Assembly: GCA_029984855.1 (NCBI GenBank)
Contig: JARQZL010000038.1
Location: 1-64,000 of the forward strand
Reading direction: 5' to 3'
Origin: Archaeoglobales archaeon
GTDB taxonomy: Archaea; Halobacteriota; Archaeoglobi; Archaeoglobales; Archaeoglobaceae
DNA: 64,000 nt
Each line of letters opens with the position of its first letter. Positions within the stretch are counted from its first letter, which is position 1. The position numbers and the translations under genes were made by a program. The notes under the pieces were generated by a model. The model was not told where the DNA came from. It searched no databases and saw nothing but the letters and a program-made list of their open reading frames with translations. Below, piece by piece: positions 54,783 to 64,000 of the stretch.

Positions 54783-54877
54783 CGCCGCCGGCAGGATTCG
54801 AACCTACGACCATCGGCTCTCTGCAGGCATACCATACCTTTAACAGGCCGACGCTCTACCAGCTAAGCTACGGCGGC
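54783..54877 (-). tRNA. tRNA-Asn (anticodon GTT) with 22-nt intron at 37/38
   Basis: Acceptor GCCGCCG/CGGCGGC, discriminator G, D-arm TAGCTTAGCTGGTAGAGC, anticodon stem TCGGC/GCCGA interrupted by intron 54819-54840, T-arm GTAGGTTCGAATCCTGC. Confidence 0.93.
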
Positions 54878-54964
54878 TCCCTGCATTTTTACAGCGGGGT
54901 GAATTTAAAGTTTATCCTCCAGGTCTTCTTCAGGCACCTTGGAGTTTACACATTAAAATAAAAA

Positions 54965-56428
54965 TCAGTAAGTCCTTGCTATTGCATTCAGATATCCTTT
55001 CCCGCCACAGACTATACATCCTCCATCCACATCAGCATCGATCCACCCTGGTTTCTCTTCGAACCTTCCAAGGATGCTGCCCCCTACTTCTTCCTCCAAA
55101 GTATCTCCGCATTCAGTGGAAGAGCACAGATGTACGAGAGCCACGCCCCTTCCAGCCCATTTTTTAACTTCGGTAACACTATCAAAGTACCTTATCTTCT
55201 CCCTCATCCTATTTAAAGCGGCTCTTCTCATGCGCTCTTTCATCTCCGCTGCCCATTCTTCAATTTTCTCCTTTGTAAGCTCCTTCATGGATATTTTAAA
55301 CTTCTTCCTCTCGTCCCTGAATGAAACCACGACTGTATTTTCTGCCACTTCTCTCGGCCCTACCTCCATTCTCATTGCCGCCCCTTTCAGCTCCCATTTG
55401 TAGTACTTGGCTCCCGGTCTTTCGTCGCTGTCATCGAGAATGACCCGGTACCCAAATCCTTTCACCCTTCCCAGGATTCGCTTACAGAGTTCAAGAACTT
55501 CGCCCTCTCTTCCCTTGTAGAGCACGGGAATTATGACTATCTGAACCGGCGAAGCCTCGAACGGCAGCACCAAGCCGAGATCGTCGCCGTGAATGCTTAT
55601 GAGTGCAGCAATACACCGCTCGGATATTCCATAGCACGTCTGGTGTACAAACTCGTGTTCCCCATTAGCCGTTTCATACGTTATATCGAAGGTTCTTGCG
55701 AAGTTGTTTGCAAGATGATGGACTGTTCCAATCTGCATGGTTCTGCCATCGGGCATCACCGTGTCGAACGCAACGGTATATGCTGCTCCGGGAAACTTAT
55801 CCCATTCTGGCCGCCTTATAATAAGGTATGGAATTGCAAGAAAGTCGTAGAATTCCTTGTAGTAACCTATCGCCGTCCTTACCTGCTTCTCAGCCTCTTC
55901 AAATGTTGCGTGGACTGTATGGGCTTCTTTGAACGATGTTATCTCCCGCAGTCTTATAAGGGCACGGGTGTGCTTGGTTTCGTAGCGGAAGGTGTTGACA
56001 ATCTGGTAAACTTTCAGCGGCAAATCTGCATGACTTCTCACCCACAGCTTGAACATGGGATATATTGCCGTCTCGCTTGTCGGTCTCAATGCGAGTTTCA
56101 CATCCAAGGGTGTTAGTCCGCCATGTGTCACCCAGTAAACCTCATTCTCGAATCCTTTTATGTGCTCTCCTTCCTTTTCAAGCTCAGTTTCAGGAATCAA
56201 GGCCGGAAAGTAAACCTCATTGTGATCTCTGTCCATTATCTCCCTCAGCTTTCCATAAACAAGCTGTCTTAACCTGAAGCCGAAAGGGTACCAGACATAA
56301 AGCCCCTTTACGGGGTAGCGAATGTCCATTATTTCAGCCTGCTGGATTACTTCGTGATACCATTCGGAGAAATTCTCTTTTGAGGGTAGACTTTCCAGTC
56401 TTTCTGACTTGGCCTCCTGTACGCTCAT
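54965..56428 (-). CDS. proS: prolyl-tRNA synthetase (archaeal/eukaryotic type)
   Basis: [55 protein letters not shown]-terminal CxxC domain. Confidence 0.96.
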   Translation of the reverse strand: MSVQEAKSERLESLPSKENFSEWYHEVIQQAEIMDIRYPVKGLYVWYPFGFRLRQLVYGKLREIMDRDHNEVYFPALIPETELEKEGEHIKGFENEVYWVTHGGLTPLDVKLALRPTSETAIYPMFKLWVRSHADLPLKVYQIVNTFRYETKHTRALIRLREITSFKEAHTVHATFEEAEKQVRTAIGYYKEFYDFLAIPYLIIRRPEWDKFPGAAYTVAFDTVMPDGRTMQIGTVHHLANNFARTFDITYETANGEHEFVHQTCYGISERCIAALISIHGDDLGLVLPFEASPVQIVIIPVLYKGREGEVLELCKRILGRVKGFGYRVILDDSDERPGAKYYKWELKGAAMRMEVGPREVAENTVVVSFRDERKKFKISMKELTKEKIEEWAAEMKERMRRAALNRMREKIRYFDSVTEVKKWAGRGVALVHLCSSTECGDTLEEEVGGSILGRFEEKPGWIDADVDGGCIVCGGKGYLNAIARTY

Positions 56429-56598
56429 ACCTAAAGCCCGATGAACAGCCTTTTATTAAGCTTTCGTTCCAAAACGGCATGAAACTACAGGTTAACAGGA
56501 AACAAACTGCTCAACACACCATTCTACTGCAAAGTCAATCCTCTTTTGATGCATTCAGCAAAGTTAAAATATTGAACTACAAAAAGGCATTGATCATT

Positions 56599-57612
56599 AT
56601 GCCAGCTACAATATTGGTTGGAGGTTTCTGGGGCGATGAAGGTAAGGGAAAGATAATCGCCCACATTGCCCACTCGGATAAACCTGCTATAATTGCAAGA
56701 GGTGGTGTTGGACCAAATGCAGGCCACACGGTGAAAACAGGAGAAAAGAAGTTTGGCGTTAGAATGATCCCGTCCGGATTTGTGTACAGAGATGCAGAGC
56801 TTTATATAGGAGCAGGCGTTCTTATTAATCCGGATGTCTTTCTGAAAGAGGTTGAGCTGCTCAACGTTGCTGAGAGAGCAAGAGTTGACTATCGCTGTTC
56901 AATTATTGAAGAAAAGCACATAGAGGAAGATAGAACAAATGAGCATCTCAAGGGGAAAATAGGTTCAACCGGGACAGGATGTGGGCCTGCAAACAGAGAC
57001 CGGGTGATGAGAGTGGCAAAACAGGCCAAAGATATTGAAAAGCTGCGCCCCTTTATTACAGACGTTCCGATGGAGGTAAATGAGGCCATAGACAGGGGAG
57101 ACTTCGTTCTGGTTGAGGGTAGCCAGGGTTTCGGTCTCAGCCTTTTCTATGGAAGCTATCCCTACGTTACCTCCAAAGATACCACCGCGTCGGCAATAGC
57201 TTCAGATGTGGGGGTGGGGCCAACAAAGATAGATGAAGTTGTGGTGGTATTCAAAACCTTTCCGACAAGAGTTGGGGCGGGGCCTTTTCCAACCGAAATG
57301 CCACAGGAAGAAGCAGAGAAGCTCGGAATAATAGAGTACGGAACTGTAACAGGAAGAAGGAGGAGAATAGGCTACTGGGATGGAAAATTTGCTCGCTACT
57401 CCGCCATGGTTAACGGAGCAACGCAGGTTGCAATTACTGGAATAGACAAGCTGGATAAAGAGTGCTATGGTGTCACAGAATGGGAAAAACTCACACCCAA
57501 GGCAAAGCAGTTTATTGAACAGGTTGAGGATGATGTGAGAGTGCCGGTAACTCTGATCTCCACAGGGCCGGAGATTGGGCAGATTATAGACCTGAGAGCT
57601 GAAAAACTTTGA
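56599..57612 (+). CDS. purA: adenylosuccinate synthetase
   Basis: [61 protein letters not shown]; start refined to 56599. Confidence 0.95.
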   Translation: MPATILVGGFWGDEGKGKIIAHIAHSDKPAIIARGGVGPNAGHTVKTGEKKFGVRMIPSGFVYRDAELYIGAGVLINPDVFLKEVELLNVAERARVDYRCSIIEEKHIEEDRTNEHLKGKIGSTGTGCGPANRDRVMRVAKQAKDIEKLRPFITDVPMEVNEAIDRGDFVLVEGSQGFGLSLFYGSYPYVTSKDTTASAIASDVGVGPTKIDEVVVVFKTFPTRVGAGPFPTEMPQEEAEKLGIIEYGTVTGRRRRIGYWDGKFARYSAMVNGATQVAITGIDKLDKECYGVTEWEKLTPKAKQFIEQVEDDVRVPVTLISTGPEIGQIIDLRAEKL

Positions 57613-57716
57613 CATTCTTATTCAATTTTCCTTTCAAAAAAGAAAGATTATTGCAGTGGAATCAGTGGAAAGCAAGATGGCAAAAGGCTAATATGTTACC
57701 CCTGTAAACGTCACTC

Positions 57717-57896
57717 ATGAAAAGGAGTTTGCTTGACATTCTGGCCTGTCCGGTCTGCAAAGGCGATCTCGAACTTGTAGTTTACGAAGAGAATGAGGAG
57801 GAAATCCTCGAAGGTAAGCTGATCTGTAAGAGGTGCAACATCGACTATCCCATTGAGGAAGGTATTCCAAACATGCTCCCTCCTGAGCTGCGGTGA
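57717..57896 (+). CDS. Trm112-family small zinc protein (59 aa)
   Basis: MKRSLLDILACPVCKGDLELVVYEENEEEILEGKLICKRCNIDYPIEEGIPNMLPPELR; below the ORF-track length cutoff. Confidence 0.85.
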   Translation: MKRSLLDILACPVCKGDLELVVYEENEEEILEGKLICKRCNIDYPIEEGIPNMLPPELR

Positions 57897-57902
57897 AATA
57901 CT

Positions 57903-59492
57903 ATGACGAAGTATATAATGGTTACAGGCGGCGTGATGAGCGGTCTTGGCAAGGGAATAACCGCTGCATCAATAGGCAGGCTTCTCGTTGATATGGGCTA
58001 CAGGGCTGTTCCAATCAAGGTTGATCCCTATATAAACATAGATGCGGGAACAATGAACCCATTCCAGCACGGAGAGGTTTACGTTCTTAAAGATGGCACG
58101 GAAGTTGATCTGGACTTGGGGCACTACGAGCGCTTTATCGGTGTTGAGGTTACTGGAGACCATAACATCACGACAGGCAAGGTATACCGCAATGTCATAG
58201 AAAAGGAGAGAAGAGGTGATTACCTCGGCCAGACAGTACAGATAATTCCCCATGTAACAGATGAAATAAAATCGTGGATAAGAAGGGTTGCAAAAGAGGC
58301 AAATGCTGAGATCTGTCTTGTAGAGATTGGGGGAACTGTAGGAGACATCGAGGGGATGCCTTTCCTTGAAGCGATCAGACAGATGCACAATGAGGAGAAA
58401 GAGGAGGATTTTCTGCTTGTTCACGTGACCCTTGTACCTCTCGACTCAAGCGGGGAGCAGAAGACTAAACCAACGCAGCACAGCGTTAAAGAGCTGAGGA
58501 GCATAGGATTACAGCCGGATGTGATAGTGGGAAGGTGCAAGGAGAAACTCAAAGAAGGCACAAAGAGGAAGATTTCTCTCTTCTGTGATGTGCCAGTGGA
58601 GGCAGTAATCAGTGCGGAGGATGCAAAGGATATCTATGAGGTTCCTCTGATGTTCAAAGATGAGAAGCTCAATGAGTACATAATAAAGAAGCTGAACCTC
58701 GAAAAGAAGGGGGAGAGTAATGAATGGGAGCAGATGGTCAGAAAGCTCAGAAGCCTTGAGAAAGAGGTTACAATTGCTGTTGTTGGGAAGTACATAAACG
58801 TGAAGGACTCATATTTGAGCATTCGTGAAGCTTTAAAGCACGGCGGCATCGCTGCAGGTTGCAACGTGAACGTCCTCTGGATAGACAGTGAGGAGCTTGA
58901 AAGAGCTGATAGTATATCCATAGATGCTGACGGTATACTCGTCCCCGGGGGTTTCGGCCAGAGAGGGGCTGAGGGAAAGATAAATGCAACACGATATGCA
59001 AGGGAGAATGATATACCCTTCCTCGGTATATGCTTTGGCTTTCAGCTTGCAATCATAGAGTTTGCAAGACATGTAATAGGCTGGGAAGACGCAAACAGCA
59101 GCGAGCTTGCAAAAACGGAGCATGCAGTCATTGATTTGCTGCCGGAGCAAAAGAGCATTGATAGACTCGGTGGAACAATGAGACTTGGAGACATAGAAGT
59201 TACAATCAAACCCGGAACGATTGCTTACAGCCTTTACAGAAGAGAAAAAGCGTACGAAAGGCACAGGCATCGCTACGAAGTCAATCCGGAGCTGATACCG
59301 GAGCTTGAAAGACATGGCCTCGTGTTTTCTGGCTACTCTGATGGAGGAAGGAGAATGGAGATAGCTGAATATCCGAAGAACCGTTTCTTCTTCGGTACCC
59401 AGTTCCATCCAGAATTCAAGTCCCGGCCTTATGCTCCTTCCCCACCCTTTGTTGGCTTTGTGAGAGCAGCACTCGAATACTCTGAATCCTGA
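57903..59492 (+). CDS. pyrG: CTP synthase
   Basis: [68 protein letters not shown]. Confidence 0.97.
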   Translation: MTKYIMVTGGVMSGLGKGITAASIGRLLVDMGYRAVPIKVDPYINIDAGTMNPFQHGEVYVLKDGTEVDLDLGHYERFIGVEVTGDHNITTGKVYRNVIEKERRGDYLGQTVQIIPHVTDEIKSWIRRVAKEANAEICLVEIGGTVGDIEGMPFLEAIRQMHNEEKEEDFLLVHVTLVPLDSSGEQKTKPTQHSVKELRSIGLQPDVIVGRCKEKLKEGTKRKISLFCDVPVEAVISAEDAKDIYEVPLMFKDEKLNEYIIKKLNLEKKGESNEWEQMVRKLRSLEKEVTIAVVGKYINVKDSYLSIREALKHGGIAAGCNVNVLWIDSEELERADSISIDADGILVPGGFGQRGAEGKINATRYARENDIPFLGICFGFQLAIIEFARHVIGWEDANSSELAKTEHAVIDLLPEQKSIDRLGGTMRLGDIEVTIKPGTIAYSLYRREKAYERHRHRYEVNPELIPELERHGLVFSGYSDGGRRMEIAEYPKNRFFFGTQFHPEFKSRPYAPSPPFVGFVRAALEYSES

Positions 59493-59510
59493 ACTGATTC
59501 AAAGCGTAAA

Positions 59511-60365
59511 TCAAAAGGCGCCAAACAGAAAGGCCAGAAGTCCTACAGCTAAGGCCATAAGGCTCTGCTTCCTGTAAGTTCTGATCATTTCTTTTTTCAC
59601 CTTGTCCTTTATCAGATTGCGGGCAATTGAGAGCAGTATCGCATCTGTAAAAAGAACAGGCAATATATATTTTATATCAAAGAACTCAGGTAAAAGAACT
59701 GGAGGAAGAAAGCTTAAGAGAATTGCAATCAGGAATAGAAGTGCTGAGGTTCTTGCGGCAGCGCATACACCCTGCACTCTTGCAACAGTTCTTGCATTCC
59801 TCATTGCATCACCCTCAACATCTTCGATGCCTTTCATGATTTCCCTTCCAACACCGGAGAGAAAAGCTATGAAGGCAAGCAGAGCAGAAGAAAGCTGTAT
59901 TCCTCCAGTTGCTACAACACTGCCAAATATGAATGGAGCTGCCATTGAGAAAGCTATGTAGACGTTTCCTGCGGGACCGAACTCCTTTAGCTTTATATCG
60001 TATGCATATCCGGGCAAGGTAATTGCTGCAGCAAGAAGAAAAACCCACCAGTTTATAAAAAAGGCCGCAAGAAAACCGCCCGGAGCAAGAATGGCAAATA
60101 ATACCAGAGCGTGATATTTCTCAAGCTCTCCCCTTACAAGAGGCCTGTCAAGACGCCTGTTTGCAACATCAACCTCGTAATCATAGTAATCGTTGAGTGC
60201 GAAGGCTGAAGCTTGAAGAAAGCATGCAGTAAGCATTCCGAGAACTGCATCACGGAGCGAAAAATCCAGCCCTGAGGAGACAATCATGCCAGCTAAAACT
60301 GCTAGGGCATACATTAAACCATGTTCGAGACGCAGAAGTTCCCAGATGGCTTTAACCTTTCTCAT
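59511..60365 (-). CDS. digeranylgeranylglyceryl phosphate synthase (UbiA prenyltransferase family)
   Basis: [25 protein letters not shown] (NDxxDxxxD), [19 protein letters not shown]; adjacent to GGGP synthase. Confidence 0.9.
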   Translation of the reverse strand: MRKVKAIWELLRLEHGLMYALAVLAGMIVSSGLDFSLRDAVLGMLTACFLQASAFALNDYYDYEVDVANRRLDRPLVRGELEKYHALVLFAILAPGGFLAAFFINWWVFLLAAAITLPGYAYDIKLKEFGPAGNVYIAFSMAAPFIFGSVVATGGIQLSSALLAFIAFLSGVGREIMKGIEDVEGDAMRNARTVARVQGVCAAARTSALLFLIAILLSFLPPVLLPEFFDIKYILPVLFTDAILLSIARNLIKDKVKKEMIRTYRKQSLMALAVGLLAFLFGAF

Positions 60366-61063
60366 AAAACCGTTTCAGCAAAGGCATCAGTGCCCTTCTC
60401 ATATACAACATTTCCAACCACTATCACATCCGCCCACTCCAGTATTTTTTCTGCTTTTTCTCTTGAGTCTATTCCACCCCCATAGATGAGCACCGCATTG
60501 CTAAGGACTTTCTTCACTTCCCTAACAAGCTCCGGCTCTCCGAATGTTCCACTGTACTCCAAATATATTACAGGAAGGTTAAGCATACTTTCCCCCACAA
60601 CCGCGTAGCTTGCAGCCTGCTCTGGTCTTATATCGCAAATGGCCTTGGTAACTCTCGCAACAGCAGAACTGGGGTTGAGGACTATGTATCCCTCAAACAG
60701 TATATTCTCGAGTCTTTTTTTGAAGTTGTCAAGGTTATCGTAGTTCATCTCCACCCATTTCGCATGCTTTCCAGTAATCCACTCTCCATTCTCTGCATTG
60801 AGGACAACAGGGACATAGAGGTAATCTGCATCGTAAAAAACTGCTTCTGGTGATGATGGCTCAAGAATTGTGGGCAGACTGTAGTTTTTAACGGCCCTGA
60901 AGAGCTCCATAGCCTTCTCATAGGTAACATTCTGCGTGCCTGAAATCATAACAGCATCCGTCCCGCTCTCCACAACGGCTTTAATCAACCAGTCCGGGTT
61001 TTTCCTGTCAGGGTCAAGCTTGGTTATATGTCTCCACTTCCTTAACTCTTTGATTGCCTTCAT
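60362..61063 (-). CDS. geranylgeranylglyceryl phosphate synthase
   Basis: [72 protein letters not shown]. Confidence 0.93.
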   Translation of the reverse strand: MKAIKELRKWRHITKLDPDRKNPDWLIKAVVESGTDAVMISGTQNVTYEKAMELFRAVKNYSLPTILEPSSPEAVFYDADYLYVPVVLNAENGEWITGKHAKWVEMNYDNLDNFKKRLENILFEGYIVLNPSSAVARVTKAICDIRPEQAASYAVVGESMLNLPVIYLEYSGTFGEPELVREVKKVLSNAVLIYGGGIDSREKAEKILEWADVIVVGNVVYEKGTDAFAETVL

Positions 61064-61181
61064 GAAAATCGTGGAAAAAGATTTTCGCAGATTGAAAAGG
61101 ATTTCGGTGATGTTTGTGATTGGTGAAAAAGATTACAAGAATTACGAGAGGTGTAGCACATCCATGATTTTGCAGATTCCT

Positions 61182-61761
61182 TTAAATGCTTCCTCCAGAT
61201 ATCTCTTGCCACTGTTTTTTTATCAGTATTTTAAGGTGCTGTATTCCTTTTTCTTTAAGAAATCTCTTTATTGTCTTGTCATCTGCTTCCACATCTTCAC
61301 TGAATTTTAGTTTTATTAGCCTGCTTATCTCCTCATTTATGCTCTTCTCGTCTCCCTGAATAGAAACAAAGATTTCTATGCCTCTTGAGCCGAGTTCTCC
61401 TTTTATTTGGAGAGCCTTATCCTCGATCAAAGTGATAACTTCAATGACCCGCACTCCTACGCTGTCTTCCAAGTACGTTTTATCTTTATCAAAATTATCG
61501 TAGTACTCTCTATCGTAGAGAACGAGAAACTTACTATATCCTTTTCCAGCATAATATTTTATTGAATTGTAGATAGAGAGTCCCGACAACTTGACGGGCG
61601 TTTTCCTCATTTTTAAGTAAGCTAATTGTTTTAGGAAACCACAGAATCCTTCTTCCATCATATTTTTCTCCAAGAACCTGCAAAACGTCGAATTCTCTTT
61701 TCCCATTCCCGGTTAGAACTATGCAGTCTGGTTTTTGATTTGTCTCTCTGACAACATGCAT
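61182..61761 (-). pseudogene. frameshifted gene: possible TOPRIM-like partner of the adjacent ATPase
   Basis: N-terminal part in one frame (61534-61761: MHVVRETNQKPDCIVLTGNGKREFDVLQVLGEKYDGRRILWFP) and C-terminal part in another (61182-61706: SIKYYAGKGYSKFLVLYDREYYDN...); switch probably around 61601-61615. Confidence 0.6.
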
Positions 61762-61765
61762 AACC

Positions 61766-62783
61766 TCACCTCAATTGTAGAACGTTGGCCACTATTCTTG
61801 GATCTTGATTTGCGATTATTAGATCTTCAAGTTCATCCAAACTAAGTTTTTCATAAATTAAGATGTCATCCTTCATTTTTTCAAGCAGTAAAATTGTCAT
61901 GTCCTCTGAATTGATGTTTTCAGCATCTTTCATATCTACGAGTTCATACAGCACGTCTATGCTATGTGTGGAGATCACAATCTGCCAGTCCTTCTTGCTT
62001 AGCCACCTGAGCAGAATTTTTATAAGGGATGGATGAGCAGAGGCTTCAAAATCATCCCATAAAATAAGCTTTGGTTTTAAAGTCTCCAAAACGAGCATGA
62101 CTTTAATTGCCTTCTCAACACCATCTCCAAGATCAGAGAGCTTTATATAGAGAACACTTCCATCGGGCACTTCTTTTCGCACGCTCAGTGTTTCGGGAAT
62201 CACTTCTGTAAATTTCTCGTGAATGCACTCGCTTATAGTCTTTGCTACACTTACGTTGGCCCCGAGCTTTACTGCTCGATTCCTAATTTCTTCTCGATCT
62301 ATAGACTTCTCAAGATTTTTCACGAACCCAGTACTGTTAGGGATGAACAACACACAATTTTGGATTTCGTCTTTATTTATTTTTATAAGTTTCACAAATT
62401 CATCTACTCGTCCTTTGAATTTCTCCTCTTCAATGAATAAATCTGGAGACCTATCATCATAGATACCTATTCCAATACGTCTCTTGATACGTTTATTATA
62501 AATAACATAATTCAATTTTGCAATTCCTGAATATCCATATATTAATGGTCTACCACTATGAAGACTATCTCTAACAAAATTGTACTTTGTATGTGTTTTT
62601 ACTACTGGTTCACCCATATTCGGATCAGGAAGAAGAGACAAAGCCTCAAGTACAGTTGATTTCCCAGAACAGTTTCTCCCAAACTAAAACTGTAAACTTT
62701 GAAAATTTTATTGGCTCTTTACAGCGTTTTATGCCTCTAAATTCTTCAATATTTAGCTGGACAATGAATACATCATTATTCAT
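61766..62783 (-). pseudogene. frameshifted AAA_21/OLD-like ATPase
   Basis: N-terminus MNNDVFIVQLNIEEFRGIKRCKEPIKFSKFTVLV in one frame; GRNCSGKSTVLEALSLLPDPN onward in another; Walker B LILWDDFE and STHS in the main ORF; extra nucleotide near 62681-62683. Confidence 0.8.
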
Positions 62784-62864
62784 ACAGATTCGTGTAAAGT
62801 TAGCCTATAAATAGTTTACAGAAGCTATGGAAAAGCATTAAAAGAGAGTCGAAGTCGAAAATCC

Positions 62865-63707
62865 ATGAAGCTCATCGTTTGCAGCAAAGCAGATACTGCT
62901 TCGCAGAACATAAAAGAGAGACTTCTTGAAATGCTCGATGCAGAGAAGGGTAAGGCTGGAGGTTACACATTTTATGATGCAGGCAACATAGGAATAGTTG
63001 AAGTTGAAGAGAGGTTGATATATGCGGACCATCTCGACGAAAAGCTGAAAAAGTTTCTTGACTTCGATGAAATACTCTTTGCTTCAAGGCACAGAAGCAA
63101 GGATAAAAGAAAGCTCCTGTCCGTCCACGTTTCGGGGAATGTGGCAACTGCCGATTTTGGAGGAAAACCGTATTCTCTGGCAAAGCCTTCTCCACAAACC
63201 ATAAAAAACTACGTTCTGGCGTTAAAGGAGAAACTGCACAGAGTACCGGATTTTATATTCAGTCTCGAAGTAACGCACCACGGCCCTTCAGAGATATCAA
63301 CACCTTCAGCGTTCTACGAAATTGGTTCGACAGAGGAGGAATGGAAAGACAGGAGTGCTGCAAGAGTTGTTGCTGAAGCGATACTCGAAGCTTTGAAAAG
63401 CGAAAAAAGAGGTTGGCCTGTTGCAGTCGGTGTTGGAGGGACTCATTATGCTCCAAGGCAGACTGAATTAATCCTCAGGACCTCCTTAACCTTTGGACAC
63501 AACTTCGCCAAGTATACGTTTCAGAGCCTCAACAGCGATTTTCTTACCTTGGCAATAGGGCTCAGCAAGGCAAAAATCCTGCTCATGGATGAGAAATCAG
63601 TAACCTCAGCAGTGAAAAAACTCCTTTCAGAGGTTGCTGAAATGACAGGTGTCAGGCTGATAAAATCAAAAGATGCTAAAAGAGAGTATGCTCTGAAAAA
63701 TGTTTAA
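62865..63707 (+). CDS. dtdA: D-aminoacyl-tRNA deacylase (archaeal DtdA/GEK1 type)
   Basis: FSLEVTHHGPSEISTPSAFYEIGSTEEEWKD, VGVGGTHYAPRQTELIL, GHNFAKYTF. Confidence 0.92.
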   Translation: MKLIVCSKADTASQNIKERLLEMLDAEKGKAGGYTFYDAGNIGIVEVEERLIYADHLDEKLKKFLDFDEILFASRHRSKDKRKLLSVHVSGNVATADFGGKPYSLAKPSPQTIKNYVLALKEKLHRVPDFIFSLEVTHHGPSEISTPSAFYEIGSTEEEWKDRSAARVVAEAILEALKSEKRGWPVAVGVGGTHYAPRQTELILRTSLTFGHNFAKYTFQSLNSDFLTLAIGLSKAKILLMDEKSVTSAVKKLLSEVAEMTGVRLIKSKDAKREYALKNV

Positions 63708-63773
63708 TCACAGAAGCACTTAAGAAACTATTTCCCATGACTTTGGGAAGATTTAAAAACAACCGTTAACAGG

Positions 63774-64000
63774 ATGAAAAACATGAAGTTCAAGGTAAAG
63801 CCAGTACCAATTAGAACAGACCGTTCATCAGTTATAATGAGTCAGGAGGAAGCACAGGAACTTGGAGTTCTCGTAGGAGACCGGGTAAAGCTTGTTTTCG
63901 GTAAAAAGTCTGTTATTGCTGATGTACAGATAGCTACGGGGCTTATTGAGAGAAACGAGGTGGGCATCGACAGAACAATAGTGGAGTATCTTGAGATTGA
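63774..64000 (+). CDS. probable AMP phosphorylase (thymidine-phosphorylase family) N-terminal region, truncated by window end
   Basis: KFKVKPVPIRTDRSSVIMSQEEAQELGVLVGDRVKLVFGKKSVIADVQIATGLIERNEVGIDRTIVEYLEI resembles the archaeal AMP phosphorylase N-terminus. Confidence 0.55.
   Translation, partial: MKNMKFKVKPVPIRTDRSSVIMSQEEAQELGVLVGDRVKLVFGKKSVIADVQIATGLIERNEVGIDRTIVEYLEI

Noticed and set aside
54965-56428. Possible functional link between ProS and the tRNA-Asn intron gene next to it
   Set aside because: Adjacency alone; different amino-acid specificity and independent transcription are more likely.
60936-61310. 124-aa plus-strand ORF near the GGGP synthase start
   Set aside because: Overlaps the GGGP synthase 5' end and the frameshifted partner gene on the opposite strand; sequence is Phe/Leu/Tyr-rich without motifs.

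Overview
The window is a dense archaeal chromosome segment, probably from Archaeoglobaceae (Ferroglobus/Geoglobus/Archaeoglobus-like). That assignment is inferred from the gene content: F420H2:quinone oxidoreductase cluster, Archaeoglobus-type malate dehydrogenase, and archaeal lipid genes. I see no prophage, transposase or CRISPR array. Main blocks: heme/siroheme genes (hemA-B-L-C, SUMT); RIO2 kinase + DUF460; Mrp ATPase + NifX-like protein; pdxT/pdxS; LeuC; HtpX; G1P dehydrogenase; a complete fqoJKMLNA(BC)DHIF cluster; RFC large subunit; phosphomevalonate dehydratase large subunit + UbiD-like decarboxylase; ApgM; PurP; an ABC importer next to a putative membrane-anchored HTH protein; CoA-disulfide-reductase/rhodanese fusion and MDH; SRP 7S RNA; a two-glycosyltransferase + flippase-like cassette; tRNA-Pro(TGG), tRNA-Ser(TGA) and an intron-containing tRNA-Asn(GTT); geranylgeranyl reductase + ferredoxin; DUF35-thiolase-HMG-CoA synthase-regulator; inositol-1-phosphate synthase; ProS, PurA, PyrG; DGGGP synthase + GGGP synthase; and DtdA. 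The points most worth follow-up are (i) a two-gene ATPase plus TOPRIM-like module near 61.2-62.8 kb in which both genes carry apparent single-nucleotide frameshifts, one in the Walker A motif, (ii) an unusual concentration of archaeal lipid and mevalonate genes in about 46 kb, (iii) a 22-nt tRNA-Asn intron with a well-formed bulge-helix-bulge, (iv) an HTH protein with a Pro/Thr linker and a C-terminal TM helix, (v) a Lys/Glu insertion in FqoD, and (vi) an 11-bp inverted repeat upstream of ino1. All product calls come from reading protein motifs by eye; no searches were run.
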